DNA from: Chitinophaga barathri
GTDB lineage: Bacteria > Bacteroidota > Bacteroidia > Chitinophagales > Chitinophagaceae
Direction: 5' to 3'
DNA: 64,000 nucleotides
NCBI RefSeq assembly: GCF_003807585.1
Contig: NZ_RMBX01000002.1
Span: forward strand, 496,001 to 560,000
Positions 27,247 to 35,748 of this stretch are shown piece after piece. The position numbers and the translations under genes were made by a program. Within the stretch, counting starts at the first letter, position 1. The number at the start of each line of letters is the position of its first letter. The notes under the pieces were generated by a model. It did not search any database and was not told the origin of the DNA. It saw nothing but the letters and a program-made list of their open reading frames with translations.

Positions 27247-28431
27247 ATGGAGCAACTACTGGAACAATATAAAAAAGGATGGAGCCTGCCCCGTGATTTT
27301 TACATGAGCCGGCAGGTGCTGGACCAGGAAGCGGATGCCATCTGGAAACACAACTGGTTGTTTGCCGGTTTCTCCTGCGAAATACCGGAGCCCGGTGATT
27401 ATTTCACCTACGCCATACTGGACCAGTCCGTGATCATTATCCGCAACGATGACGGGAAAATTTACGCCCATCATAATTCCTGCCGGCACAGGGGATCGGC
27501 CATCTGCATTGAAGAGCGGGGCCATGAGGACAAACTGAAATGCCCATATCACAACTGGGTGTATGATAAAGAAGGCCAGCTCAGGAACGCCCGGCTGATG
27601 CCCGATGATTTTGACAAAAGCCAGTTCGGGCTTCATTCCGTACATCTCACCAACGTTGCCGGAGCGATCTTTATTTCACTGGCGGACAATCCGCCGGACT
27701 TCTCACAGGAATCCGCAGACCTTGCGCCTTACCTGCAACCTTACCAGCTGGAAGGAGCAAAAGTTGCGTACCGCGACCGGTACGAACTGGAGGCCAACTG
27801 GAAACTGATCGGAGAAAATTTCCGTGAATGTTACCATTGCGGCCCCGTACACATCGAATATTGCAGTGTGGTGGTAGGCGCGAACCTTGTAGAAAACCGG
27901 GACACCGTATTGCAGGACAGTATGGTGACCTGGCAGCAGCAGGGCCTTGCTTCCGCCACCATCGAAAACGGCCCGGAAGCCAGTCATTATGCTACGCGTT
28001 ACCCGCTCCGCCCCGGTATGGAAAGTTACACGCTGGACGGCAAACCCGCCGCCCCGCTGATGGGCCGTCACACACAATACGACAGCGGTGTAGTGGGCCT
28101 CATCAATTATCCCAACTTCTGGATGGATGGAGTAAGCGATTACATCTGGGCCATGCGCATCACCCCGATAGATGCCACACGGTCTATGGTGGACCTGACA
28201 TGGCTGGTGGACGGCAAAGCGGAAGAAGGTATGGATTACGAGCTGGAACGGCTGACGGAGTTCTGGAAGATCACAGGCGAGCAGGACTGGCACCTGTGTG
28301 AAAATAACCAGAAAGGTATCCGTTCCTCTAAATACGAGCCCGGCCCCATGGCGCCTTCGGAAGAAGATGTGGTCAATTTTCATACCTGGTACCTGAACAG
28401 GATGCGCCAGGGCCTTACCAAACCGCGGTAA
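27247..28431 (+). CDS. Rieske-type ring-hydroxylating/N- or O-demethylating oxygenase, catalytic subunit
   Basis: 394 residues. The Rieske [2Fe-2S] motif has C79-R-H81 and C99-P-Y-H102. The mononuclear iron site is NWKLIGENFRECYHCGPVH, with E194 bridging and H197 and H202 as ligands. Overall it is closest in pattern to the alpha subunits that act on quaternary amines (glycine betaine, stachydrine, carnitine), which demethylate or cleave, rather than to aromatic-ring dioxygenases. No beta subunit is present, consistent with an alpha3 enzyme. The reductase gene follows after one base. It would need two electrons from NAD(P)H per turnover. A Rieske oxygenase inside a SusC/SusD locus is unusual. 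Confidence 0.93.
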   Translation: MEQLLEQYKKGWSLPRDFYMSRQVLDQEADAIWKHNWLFAGFSCEIPEPGDYFTYAILDQSVIIIRNDDGKIYAHHNSCRHRGSAICIEERGHEDKLKCPYHNWVYDKEGQLRNARLMPDDFDKSQFGLHSVHLTNVAGAIFISLADNPPDFSQESADLAPYLQPYQLEGAKVAYRDRYELEANWKLIGENFRECYHCGPVHIEYCSVVVGANLVENRDTVLQDSMVTWQQQGLASATIENGPEASHYATRYPLRPGMESYTLDGKPAAPLMGRHTQYDSGVVGLINYPNFWMDGVSDYIWAMRITPIDATRSMVDLTWLVDGKAEEGMDYELERLTEFWKITGEQDWHLCENNQKGIRSSKYEPGPMAPSEEDVVNFHTWYLNRMRQGLTKPR

Positions 28432-28432
28432 T

Positions 28433-29857
28433 ATGAAACGGACAACGATCGACCCGGTAAAAAAGAAGAAACTGGTTTTGATTGGCAACGGGCCGTCAGG
28501 GTTCAAGTTCTGCGAGAAATTCGTGAAATACAGGCTGGGCAAACAATTTGACCTGGTGGTGTATGGGGAGGAAAAACATCCTGCCTACGACCGCATTCAT
28601 CTTACGGATTTTTTTGCCGGCAGGTCTGCCGAAAAGCTTTACCTGGCTACGGCTGCCTGGTATGCACAAAATAAAATAATCTTAAAGACGGGCCAGCGGG
28701 TCGTGGAAATAAACCGTGAAGAGAAACTGCTCAAAACCGATACAGGAGAAACGACATCATATGATACGCTGGTGCTGGCTACGGGCTCTGTTCCATTTGT
28801 GCCGCCGATCAAAAACTGCGATCTGCCTGGCGTGTTTCTGTACCGCACATTAGAAGACCTCCATGCGATACAGGCTTTTATTCAAAAAGGCCAACGCGCA
28901 GTAGTGTTGGGTGGCGGCATCCTCGGGCTGGAAGCAGCCAGGGCCTTGATGCAGGAAGGGCTTCACACCAGTATTGTAGAAACGGCTTCTCACCTGATGC
29001 CCCGCCAGCTGGATACGGAAGGCGCGGCTATACTCCGGCAGCAGCTGGAAACAATCGGGTTGCACATCCATTGCAGCAAACAGGCGAAACATATTTCCGG
29101 TGAAGGCATAGAATGTGCCGACGGCACGTTCATTCCCGCGGATATCATTGTCATCTCCGCCGGCATCCGCCCACGCGACGAACTGGCGCGTGCCTGTGGG
29201 CTGAACATGGGTGATGCAGGCGGTATCGTAGTGAATAACTACAACCTTACTTCCGATGAAAATATTTTCGCAATTGGCGAATGCGCCCTTTCAGACGGGA
29301 AAATATGGGGGCTGGCTGCGCCTTGTTTTGAAATGGCGGAAGTAGTAGCGGCAAGGCTTGGAAAGATCTACAAAGTTTTTGGCGGCCACCTGCCGCTTAC
29401 AAAACTGAAAGTGATAGAAGTAAGTGTAACCTCTTTTGGCGATGCGCTGGGCATACAGCCTCACATTGCGTTGGTGAACAGCGAAGCCGGGGCTTACAAA
29501 AGGATTAACATTTCCCCTGATGGTCAGTACGTGCTGGGCGGTATATTTGTAGGAGATACCATGGGCAGCGCCCGCCTCTTTCATATGCAGCGCAACCGCG
29601 TAAAGATCACCGGCGACCCGGTTGCCCTGATCACCTTCCAGGCAGGCAGCACCGAAACTATCACCAGCCTGCCGGACAATACGGTGATCTGTTTGTGTGA
29701 AGGCGTCTGCAAAGGCGCTATTGTGGCAGATATCCGGGAAAATGATCTCACCCGGCTGGATGAAGTCAAAAGGGCTACTGGTGCGGGAACGGGATGTGAA
29801 AGCTGTACTTCCCTGCTGGAAGACCTTCTGAATGAAATACTAAAGCAGTCAGTATAA
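28433..29857 (+). CDS. NAD(P)H/FAD reductase with C-terminal BFD [2Fe-2S] domain (NirB N-terminal-like)
   Basis: 474 residues. FAD-binding loop VLIGNGPSGFKFCEKF near the N-terminus, ATGSVPFVPP, NAD-binding AVVLGGGILGLEAARAL, and the FAD-contacting ENIFAIGECA. The last 60 residues hold a BFD-like cluster site: C420-L-C422 and C455-E-S-C458. This matches the N-terminal part of assimilatory nitrite reductase NirB, without its sulfite-reductase-like domains. Directly behind the Rieske gene, it is the obvious electron donor: NAD(P)H to FAD to the bound [2Fe-2S] and on to the Rieske centre, with no separate ferredoxin encoded. An alternative is an independent nitrite or thiol-related reductase, which I think less likely. 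Confidence 0.88.
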   Translation: MKRTTIDPVKKKKLVLIGNGPSGFKFCEKFVKYRLGKQFDLVVYGEEKHPAYDRIHLTDFFAGRSAEKLYLATAAWYAQNKIILKTGQRVVEINREEKLLKTDTGETTSYDTLVLATGSVPFVPPIKNCDLPGVFLYRTLEDLHAIQAFIQKGQRAVVLGGGILGLEAARALMQEGLHTSIVETASHLMPRQLDTEGAAILRQQLETIGLHIHCSKQAKHISGEGIECADGTFIPADIIVISAGIRPRDELARACGLNMGDAGGIVVNNYNLTSDENIFAIGECALSDGKIWGLAAPCFEMAEVVAARLGKIYKVFGGHLPLTKLKVIEVSVTSFGDALGIQPHIALVNSEAGAYKRINISPDGQYVLGGIFVGDTMGSARLFHMQRNRVKITGDPVALITFQAGSTETITSLPDNTVICLCEGVCKGAIVADIRENDLTRLDEVKRATGAGTGCESCTSLLEDLLNEILKQSV

Positions 29858-29885
29858 AACCGCCGAACCCATATAGCAGCCTTGT

Positions 29886-30809
29886 ATGAAATATGATATT
29901 CTTTCCGTTGCCGATCTCTGCTTCGACATGATCGTGAGCAGCCCCGTGCAGCCACAGTTCAACCAGGTGGAACTGCTGGCCGATGATTATATGTTCGACC
30001 TCGGCGGCTCTGTAGGCATTTTCGCCTGCCAGTTCGCCAGGCTGGGCGGAAACATCGCCCTGCTGGGCAGCACAGGCAAAGACATGGCCGGGCAGATCGT
30101 ATTGAACCGGCTGACTGAAGCCGGTGTGGACACCCGCCTGATCACCATCCATGATACTGAAAAAACGCCCATGGGCCTGAACATATCCTGCAAAGGAGAC
30201 CGCGCCATGCTCACCTATCTCGGCGCGATGAACAAAACCGCCCCTCAGCTGCTAACCGGAGCACTACTGCATCAAACCCGCCACTGGCACATCGGCGGAT
30301 ATTTCCTGCTCGAAAATATGATCCCCGCATGGCCCGGCTGGCTGCAACAGTTGAGGAACACCGGCGTCAGCATTTCACTCGATACCAACTGGGACCCTTT
30401 CGGTAACTGGGAAAATGTATTGCAGCTGCTGCCGCTCACGGACGTATTCCTGCCCAATGAAGCAGAGGCCAAAGCCATCAGCGGCAAAAACGATCTCATG
30501 GAAGCGGGCCTTTTCCTGGCGGAACGCTGCCCGCTGACCGTCATCAAAATGGGAGAAAATGGCGCAATGATCTTCACCGGATCCGGTTCCCAATATTATC
30601 CCGTCCCATCCGCGCTCACCGACAACCTGCGGATTGCGGACACCACCGGTGCCGGAGACAACTTTGACGCGGGGTTCATTTTCTCCTGGCTTTCCGGTAA
30701 AACACCGGCGGAATGTATTCATAATGGTTTCCGCTGCGCAGTAGCCAGTCTCCAGGGGTTGGGCGGCATCGAAACACAAATCAGTCACAGCGAAAAATCA
30801 CCAGGATGA
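29886..30809 (+). CDS. PfkB-family sugar kinase
   Basis: 307 residues of ribokinase fold. N-terminal DILSVADLCFDMIVSS, the substrate region DDYMFDLGGSVGIFACQFARLGG, and the second PfkB signature DTTGAGDNFDAGFIFSWLSG near residue 255, whose aspartate is the catalytic base. Family members phosphorylate fructose derivatives, ribose, ketodeoxygluconate, inositol-like sugars or fructosamines (FrlD). The following gene encodes a SIS-domain protein and overlaps its end by four bases (ATGA). A PfkB-SIS pair is the arrangement of fructosamine kinase FrlD with deglycase FrlB, and also of some amino-sugar pathways. Confidence 0.9.
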   Translation: MKYDILSVADLCFDMIVSSPVQPQFNQVELLADDYMFDLGGSVGIFACQFARLGGNIALLGSTGKDMAGQIVLNRLTEAGVDTRLITIHDTEKTPMGLNISCKGDRAMLTYLGAMNKTAPQLLTGALLHQTRHWHIGGYFLLENMIPAWPGWLQQLRNTGVSISLDTNWDPFGNWENVLQLLPLTDVFLPNEAEAKAISGKNDLMEAGLFLAERCPLTVIKMGENGAMIFTGSGSQYYPVPSALTDNLRIADTTGAGDNFDAGFIFSWLSGKTPAECIHNGFRCAVASLQGLGGIETQISHSEKSPG

Positions 30810-31849
30810 GCCGTTACTTACAAGATATACTTGACCAGCCGGACCAGTTGCTGCAATCGCTGCAACACAGCGTGGACAAGGGCAGTGGGGCCTTAAAAAA
30901 ATCAGCCGGGCTGATCACCGGTGCAAAAAATGTTTTTATCACCGCCATCGGCGCCAGCTGGAGCGCGGGCATCGCTATCCAGGCGGCTTTTAATGAAGCG
31001 GGCGTACAGGCCGTTTTATGCGATGCGGCGGACTTTCTTTATTTCACCAGGATACCGCCGGATTCAGCGGTCCTTTTCCTGTCGCGGAGCGGGAAAAGCG
31101 TGGAGCTGGTGCAGGCCCTGCCTAAATGTAAACTGGCGAAAGCGGCCGTTATCAGTATTACCAATGCCGCGGACAGCCCGCTGGCGGAAAGTTCGGATGC
31201 GTGCCTGCTCACCAGCGTAAGATTTGACCACAGCATTTCCGTGAGCACCTATTCTTCTATCATTCTCACGGGTTTGCTGCTGACGCAGTATTTCAGGCCA
31301 CAATCCCCCGGACTGCTGATATACGACGAGCTCATGGAATCGCTCCGGGAAGTAAATGGCCGGCTAAAGGAATGGCAGGATATCATCGAAACAACTTCGT
31401 GGCCGGAAAAAAACGGGCATACTTACTTTACCGCAAGAGGTGCGAGCCTTGCCTCCGCTCATGAAAGCATGTTGCTCTGGGAAGAAGTGGCCAAACAACC
31501 CGCCGCCGCCCTTACCACCGGCGCTTTCAGGCACGGGCCGCAGGAAATCATCGACAACCCGCTCAATATGGCGGTGTGGCTGGAAAACAACATCGCGAGG
31601 GATCATGATGTAAAACTGATCAATGATCTTGTGGGAAAAAAAGTGAATGTGCTGTCCATCGGGCAGGAGCTGCCCGGCAGGCTGAAAGGGCATACCGTAT
31701 ATGTTCCATCATGTCCATGGCTGTTCAGCCCGGTCATCAACATCATACCTTTACAGCTGGCCGCGGAAAAGCTGGCGCGCATGAAAGGAATCGACCCGGA
31801 TGTTTTTCTTTACTGCAACTTTATTGTTGAATCAGAAGGAGGACTTTGA
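30806..31849 (+). CDS. Double SIS-domain aminosugar deglycase/isomerase-like protein
   Basis: 347 residues with two SIS domains: KNVFITAIGASWSAGIAIQAAF and VLFLSRSGKSVELVQALPK in the first, then TYFTARGASLASAHESMLLWEEVAK and AALTTGAFRHGPQEIID in the second. The layout is that of the isomerase half of GlmS without the glutaminase domain, as in AgaS and FrlB, which release ammonia or an amine from phosphorylated amino sugars or Amadori compounds. It overlaps the PfkB gene by four bases, so kinase and SIS protein are probably made together. Its 3' end overlaps the convergent ECF sigma gene by 29 bases. Confidence 0.88.
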   Translation: MSRYLQDILDQPDQLLQSLQHSVDKGSGALKKSAGLITGAKNVFITAIGASWSAGIAIQAAFNEAGVQAVLCDAADFLYFTRIPPDSAVLFLSRSGKSVELVQALPKCKLAKAAVISITNAADSPLAESSDACLLTSVRFDHSISVSTYSSIILTGLLLTQYFRPQSPGLLIYDELMESLREVNGRLKEWQDIIETTSWPEKNGHTYFTARGASLASAHESMLLWEEVAKQPAAALTTGAFRHGPQEIIDNPLNMAVWLENNIARDHDVKLINDLVGKKVNVLSIGQELPGRLKGHTVYVPSCPWLFSPVINIIPLQLAAEKLARMKGIDPDVFLYCNFIVESEGGL

Positions 31850-32417
31850 GGAAAAAAAACAAGCGGTGCTGCATGATCGTACGCAGTAGTTTCAATGCTC
31901 GCGTCATGTGGGCCTGTACGGTTTTGGGGGAGATACTTAGTTTTTCGGCAATCTGTTTTTCGGAAAAGCCGCTTTCACGGCTCATCCGGAATACAAGCCT
32001 GCATTTATCCGGCAGGTGGCGGATCGTGTCTTCCAACTGCCGGCGGGTGGATTCGTAATCCACCCATTCAGCCGTATAGTTGTCCTGCCTGGCAGCAACG
32101 TCGTCATAAAAACTGTTGTGCGCTTCCTTTTGTTTTTTCTGTTTTACCAGCATGGCCAGTATTTCGTACTTCGCGCAGGATGCGATGTATGTATAAAAGG
32201 AATGCCGGAGATGAATGTTTTTCCGTGTCTTCCAGATGTTCATAAACACATGCTGCACGATTTCCTCCGCATCTTCTTCTGAACCGGTTTTATGTTTTGC
32301 GTGTAGCAGCAGTTTTTCCCAATACCGGTTATACAGGGCTTCAAATGCAGCACTGCTATCCTCATCCCGCACCAGGCGGAACAGTTCACTGTCATCATAT
32401 TGCTGCAAATGTTTCAT
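31821..32417 (-). CDS. ECF RNA polymerase sigma factor (Bacteroidetes FecI-like)
   Basis: 198 residues. Region 2: DSSAAFEALYNRYWEKLLLHA, then EEIVQHVFMNIWKTRKNIHL. Region 4: LPDKCRLVFRMSRESGFSEKQIAEKLSISPKTVQAHMTRALKLL. The hydrophobic tail (FFFLKVLLLIQ) is common in this group. It starts immediately after the phytanoyl-dioxygenase stop codon (TAAATG), so the two are translationally coupled. Its likely partner is the FecR at 18805, which has no sigma gene of its own, although the two lie at opposite ends of the cluster on opposite strands. The 3' end overlaps the SIS gene, so convergent transcripts would collide. Confidence 0.93.
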   Translation of the reverse strand: MKHLQQYDDSELFRLVRDEDSSAAFEALYNRYWEKLLLHAKHKTGSEEDAEEIVQHVFMNIWKTRKNIHLRHSFYTYIASCAKYEILAMLVKQKKQKEAHNSFYDDVAARQDNYTAEWVDYESTRRQLEDTIRHLPDKCRLVFRMSRESGFSEKQIAEKLSISPKTVQAHMTRALKLLRTIMQHRLFFFLKVLLLIQQ

Positions 32418-33245
32418 TTATTTTAATGCTTCGTCTTTATCCTTTTCGAGGAAACCCGCATTTTCTGAGATCTCTTGAGCCGCCCATTCCAGCAAAGCTT
32501 CGTCCGGCACCATCTGCACAGGTACGGTGCTGGATTGTGAAGGTTCGTTGTACGGTACATTGCCGGCCCTGTTGTACACAGATATCAAAGACCAGCGTGG
32601 ATGTTCGGACAAATTGGCTTCGGAGCGGTGCAAAAGGTTGGGGTGAAAAATGAGGCTGTCACCGGCTTTCAGCTCCACATACACCAGCTCCAACGTTTTC
32701 AGTGCAAGCGTCACGTAATGATCGGCGGCGCCTACCTGCTCACCGGAAAAACCATGCTCAATGCGGCCCATCTTATGCGAACCCCGGATCACCTGCAGGC
32801 AGCCGTTCGCTTTGTTTGCATCCGTTATAGCGACCATGACGGACACCATCTGGTCCGGGAATAAAAATTCATTTTTGTACCAGTAACCATAGTCCTGGTG
32901 CCATTCCCAGGCGCCGCCCACACGCGGTTCCTTCTGCATCAGCTTGCTGTGAAAATGACACACGGGGGTATCCCCTTCCATGAGCCTGTCCGCCGACTCC
33001 ACCATCCGCCTGCTTTTGCTGAGCAGGCCGTACGCATCGTTGCCGGGCACATACCAGAGTGTCAGTTTCGTTTTTTTCCCGGTCTGATCGTTCAGATCAA
33101 AGGCGTGTTTCCGCATGAGGCCGTCCGCAAAGGCAATGTCCTGCAATCTTTGCACTTCCCCTTCGCTGAGATAGTTCCTGATGATCACATAACCGTTCTT
33201 ATGATAATCTTCGATCTGCGCTGCGGTTAATTGAAAGTGTCCCAT
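32418..33245 (-). CDS. Phytanoyl-CoA dioxygenase (PhyH)-family Fe(II)/2-oxoglutarate oxygenase
   Basis: 275 residues. N-terminal LTAAQIEDYHKNGYVIIRNYLSEGEV is a classic PhyH start. The iron facial triad is visible: WHQDYGYWY (HxD) and the distal histidine in LIFHPNLLHRSEAN, followed by the 2-oxoglutarate-binding arginine in HPRWSLISVYNR. Bacterial PhyH proteins hydroxylate small molecules, including ectoine, phosphonates, lipids and methylated compounds. It is coupled to the ECF sigma gene and points toward the FecR/SusCD/Rieske cluster. It may therefore be a second oxygenase of the same pathway, though no direct evidence links the two transcripts. Confidence 0.9.
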   Translation of the reverse strand: MGHFQLTAAQIEDYHKNGYVIIRNYLSEGEVQRLQDIAFADGLMRKHAFDLNDQTGKKTKLTLWYVPGNDAYGLLSKSRRMVESADRLMEGDTPVCHFHSKLMQKEPRVGGAWEWHQDYGYWYKNEFLFPDQMVSVMVAITDANKANGCLQVIRGSHKMGRIEHGFSGEQVGAADHYVTLALKTLELVYVELKAGDSLIFHPNLLHRSEANLSEHPRWSLISVYNRAGNVPYNEPSQSSTVPVQMVPDEALLEWAAQEISENAGFLEKDKDEALK

Positions 33246-33264
33246 AATGTAATGTTTGAGGTGA

Positions 33265-34668
33265 TTATTTTATCCAGGGGCTTTGAAAGCCGAGTTTTTT
33301 CATGCCGTTCTGTATATCGGGTATTTTCATGAACAGTTTCCAGAGCAGGCCGGTGCGGTAGTTTTCGATCATTACCACGATCGGCCCCTGGTCTATGGCC
33401 AGGTGCGATTTTGCATACCAGTTGTGATGGATGCTGAAGCCGTCCGTAAAGCCGTATTTGCTCCAGATCCTGTCGCCCATTTCTTCGTAGAAATAACGCA
33501 GCGCCTGCATACTTTCCTTTGGCGTGAAAGGCATGGATGAAATAGCCGCGGTGGGCTGGATAACACCCAGATCGGTATCCGGGCAGTGTGCGGCGTACCC
33601 TTTGTAACTGTCTCCGGCGGTGAGGCCCCAGCATTTTTCACTGTACCCTTTATATTTCTTTGGGTTCTCGATACAATAGGCCCTGTTGATGAGCGTATGC
33701 GCGCGTGCCTGTTCCTGGTAATCGATGCCCAGCGAATCTTTCAGGCCGTTGGGGTCTATGCCCTGGAAAGTGTATTGTTCAAAGAACAATGGACCGCCAC
33801 GGTCAAAATTCCCCAGCGGCAGTTTGATGCCGTAGTAAGTATTTCCATTCCTGAAACCTTTACTGCCGGCCCATGAACCGTTGTATACCTCCTTCGAAAT
33901 CCCGTGACGGGGAGAGGAAGCCGCCATAATGTAAGTGATCAGGCATTCGTTCCAGCCCCATACCGGGAAGTTCATATCAAAACCGTTGTTCGGGCTCCAG
34001 TGCCAGAACAGTTTATCCTGGTTGTTCGTATGCCAGTTCCAGTTGGCGGCGCCCCACATCTGGTCCACCCTTTTGCGGAGGTACTTTTCGCGCGGGGCGT
34101 CCCCGGTGAAGTATTCCCTGGCGCAGAGGAAACCCATCAGCAGGTAAGAGGTTTCCACTATGTCAGCCGCATCATCCAGGCGGTCGAATTTGATGGTTTT
34201 ACCTGTGCGGCCGTTCATAAAGTGGGGGTAAATACCGTGGTAACAATCGGCGTTGATCAGGAAGTCCGCGATGCGGATGAGCCTTCCCACAGCGGTATCC
34301 CTGCCTATCCAACCTCTTTCCACGGCCACGATGGTGCTCATGATGCCAAAACCCGTACCGCCGATGGCGCCGGCATCGGGGCCAAACGGGGTGGTACTGA
34401 AATTCGGTTCGTCCCAGGCTTCATTGATATAGTCCCAGTAATGCTCCGCCAGCACAGTATTACTTCTTTCCAGCGCCAGCCCGCTCACGGGATGAGCGCC
34501 ATGCCAGAAGAAACGGAAGGTCTGCCGCTGTACCGTTTCCAGCAATGCTTCGTCGCTAAGACCTTTTATGATGCCGACCGGCGCAATGGTATGGGGTTGT
34601 TTTTTAGGTTGAGCTGTTGCGGCAACGCTGAAAGCCGTCACCATGACCAGGATCATCTTTTGTATCAT
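33265..34668 (-). CDS. Secreted GH144-type endo-beta-1,2-glucanase-like protein
   Basis: 467 residues with a signal peptide (ending SVAATAQ). Matches the glycoamylase-like (alpha/alpha)6 barrel family that became GH144: LLETVQRQTFRFFWHGAHP, NFSTTPFGPDAGAIGGTGFG, WGWNECLITYIMAASSPRHGISKEVY-type region, ERSNTV, and C-terminal MAISSMPF-like/YFYEEMGDRIWSKYGFTDGFS. The characterised members from Chitinophaga degrade beta-1,2-glucan (sophorooligosaccharide polymer). Related Bacteroidota enzymes release sophorose from the chain end. I cannot choose between endo and exo action. It precedes the PhyH gene by 19 bases on the same strand and has its own promoter at 34762. Confidence 0.85.
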   Translation of the reverse strand: MIQKMILVMVTAFSVAATAQPKKQPHTIAPVGIIKGLSDEALLETVQRQTFRFFWHGAHPVSGLALERSNTVLAEHYWDYINEAWDEPNFSTTPFGPDAGAIGGTGFGIMSTIVAVERGWIGRDTAVGRLIRIADFLINADCYHGIYPHFMNGRTGKTIKFDRLDDAADIVETSYLLMGFLCAREYFTGDAPREKYLRKRVDQMWGAANWNWHTNNQDKLFWHWSPNNGFDMNFPVWGWNECLITYIMAASSPRHGISKEVYNGSWAGSKGFRNGNTYYGIKLPLGNFDRGGPLFFEQYTFQGIDPNGLKDSLGIDYQEQARAHTLINRAYCIENPKKYKGYSEKCWGLTAGDSYKGYAAHCPDTDLGVIQPTAAISSMPFTPKESMQALRYFYEEMGDRIWSKYGFTDGFSIHHNWYAKSHLAIDQGPIVVMIENYRTGLLWKLFMKIPDIQNGMKKLGFQSPWIK

Positions 34669-34761
34669 TTCTGAGTGCTGTTTTGGCTGTGGTTATAGTT
34701 GAACGTGGTATGCGATCTTACGCGGAGGGAGAACAGCAACGGATGGTATGTGGCACATGAA

Positions 34762-34789
34762 CAAAGCTAGATATCCCGGTTCTTCCAAA
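34762..34789 (-). promoter_or_regulatory. Promoter of the GH144 gene
   Basis: Minus-strand TAGCTTTG is an exact TAnnTTTG -7 box and a TTTG lies 16 bases upstream, somewhat closer than the usual spacing. The leader to the ATG at 34668 would be about 85-90 bases. Confidence 0.45.
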
Positions 34790-34872
34790 CCACCATTTTT
34801 AACCCTAAATTCTATACTTTCATAGCAAAATCCGGCAAATAAGCGTTAACTTATAAGCATAATACAATCGTT

Positions 34873-35742
34873 ATGAAGCCGGCGCTGGAACATTTGCCAA
34901 AGGAGCAAAACCATTCTTTCGTTGTAAAAGATTTCGACTACAGTTATTATCCCACTCCATGGCATTATCATCCCGAATATGAGATCGTACTGGTAACGGA
35001 AAGTACCGGGAAACGTTTCATCGGCGATCACCTGTCCGACTTCCAGCCTGGCAACCTCGCCTTTATCGGCCCAAACCTGCCGCATCATTACAGGAACGAT
35101 GACAAATACCTGGAAGAAGGTTCTACACTGCGCGCCCGGTCTATTGTTGTGCATTTCACCGAGTCTTCCCTGGGAGAAGATTTTATCGCCCTGCCTGAAA
35201 CAAAACGGATACGCAAACTTTTCGAACGCGCCGTATGCGGGCTGGACGTTGGCGGCGCCACCCAGCGCAAAGTGAGCCAGAAGCTGCAAGAGATTGTGCA
35301 TCTCTCCGGCATGCGCCGCTGGCTGTGCCTGGTGGATATGCTGCAGGATATGGCTGAATCAAAAAGCCTTACCGCTATTACTCAATCGTCTTTTGTGGGG
35401 CATAATCCAAAAGAAGCCAACCGGCTGAGTAATGTATTCGACTGGATACACGCGAACTTTGAAAGCGACATCCGCCTGAGCGAAGCCGCCGCCATCGCGG
35501 ATATGAACGAAAACGCCTTTTCACGGTTTTTCTCGCTGCGCACGCGCAAGACATTCTCGGGATTTGTACAGGAGCTTCGGTTGCAGAAAGCCGCACGGCT
35601 GCTGGAGGAAAACGAACTTTCCGTTACAGCCGTGTGTTACGAATGCGGTTACAATAATATTTCTAATTTTAACAGGCAGTTTCTCCATCACTACCAGATG
35701 AATCCGCTGAAATACCGGCGTTCCTTTCTCCGCGAAAAATGA
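34873..35742 (+). CDS. AraC-family regulator with cupin sensor
   Basis: 289 residues. An N-terminal cupin (FDYSYYPTPWHYHPEYEIVLV, GDHLSDFQPGNLAFIGPNLPHHY) with histidines that could bind a metal or sugar, then an AraC domain at about residues 190-289 (LSEAAAIADMNENAFSRFFSLRTRKTF as first helix-turn-helix, then VTAVCYECGYNNISNFNRQF) and the final NPLKYRRSFL. It is transcribed away from the GH144 gene, 204 bases apart, and is followed 6 bases later by a GMC oxidoreductase. It may therefore control sugar oxidation by that enzyme, the glucanase, or both. Confidence 0.93.
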   Translation: MKPALEHLPKEQNHSFVVKDFDYSYYPTPWHYHPEYEIVLVTESTGKRFIGDHLSDFQPGNLAFIGPNLPHHYRNDDKYLEEGSTLRARSIVVHFTESSLGEDFIALPETKRIRKLFERAVCGLDVGGATQRKVSQKLQEIVHLSGMRRWLCLVDMLQDMAESKSLTAITQSSFVGHNPKEANRLSNVFDWIHANFESDIRLSEAAAIADMNENAFSRFFSLRTRKTFSGFVQELRLQKAARLLEENELSVTAVCYECGYNNISNFNRQFLHHYQMNPLKYRRSFLREK

Positions 35743-35748
35743 CACGTT

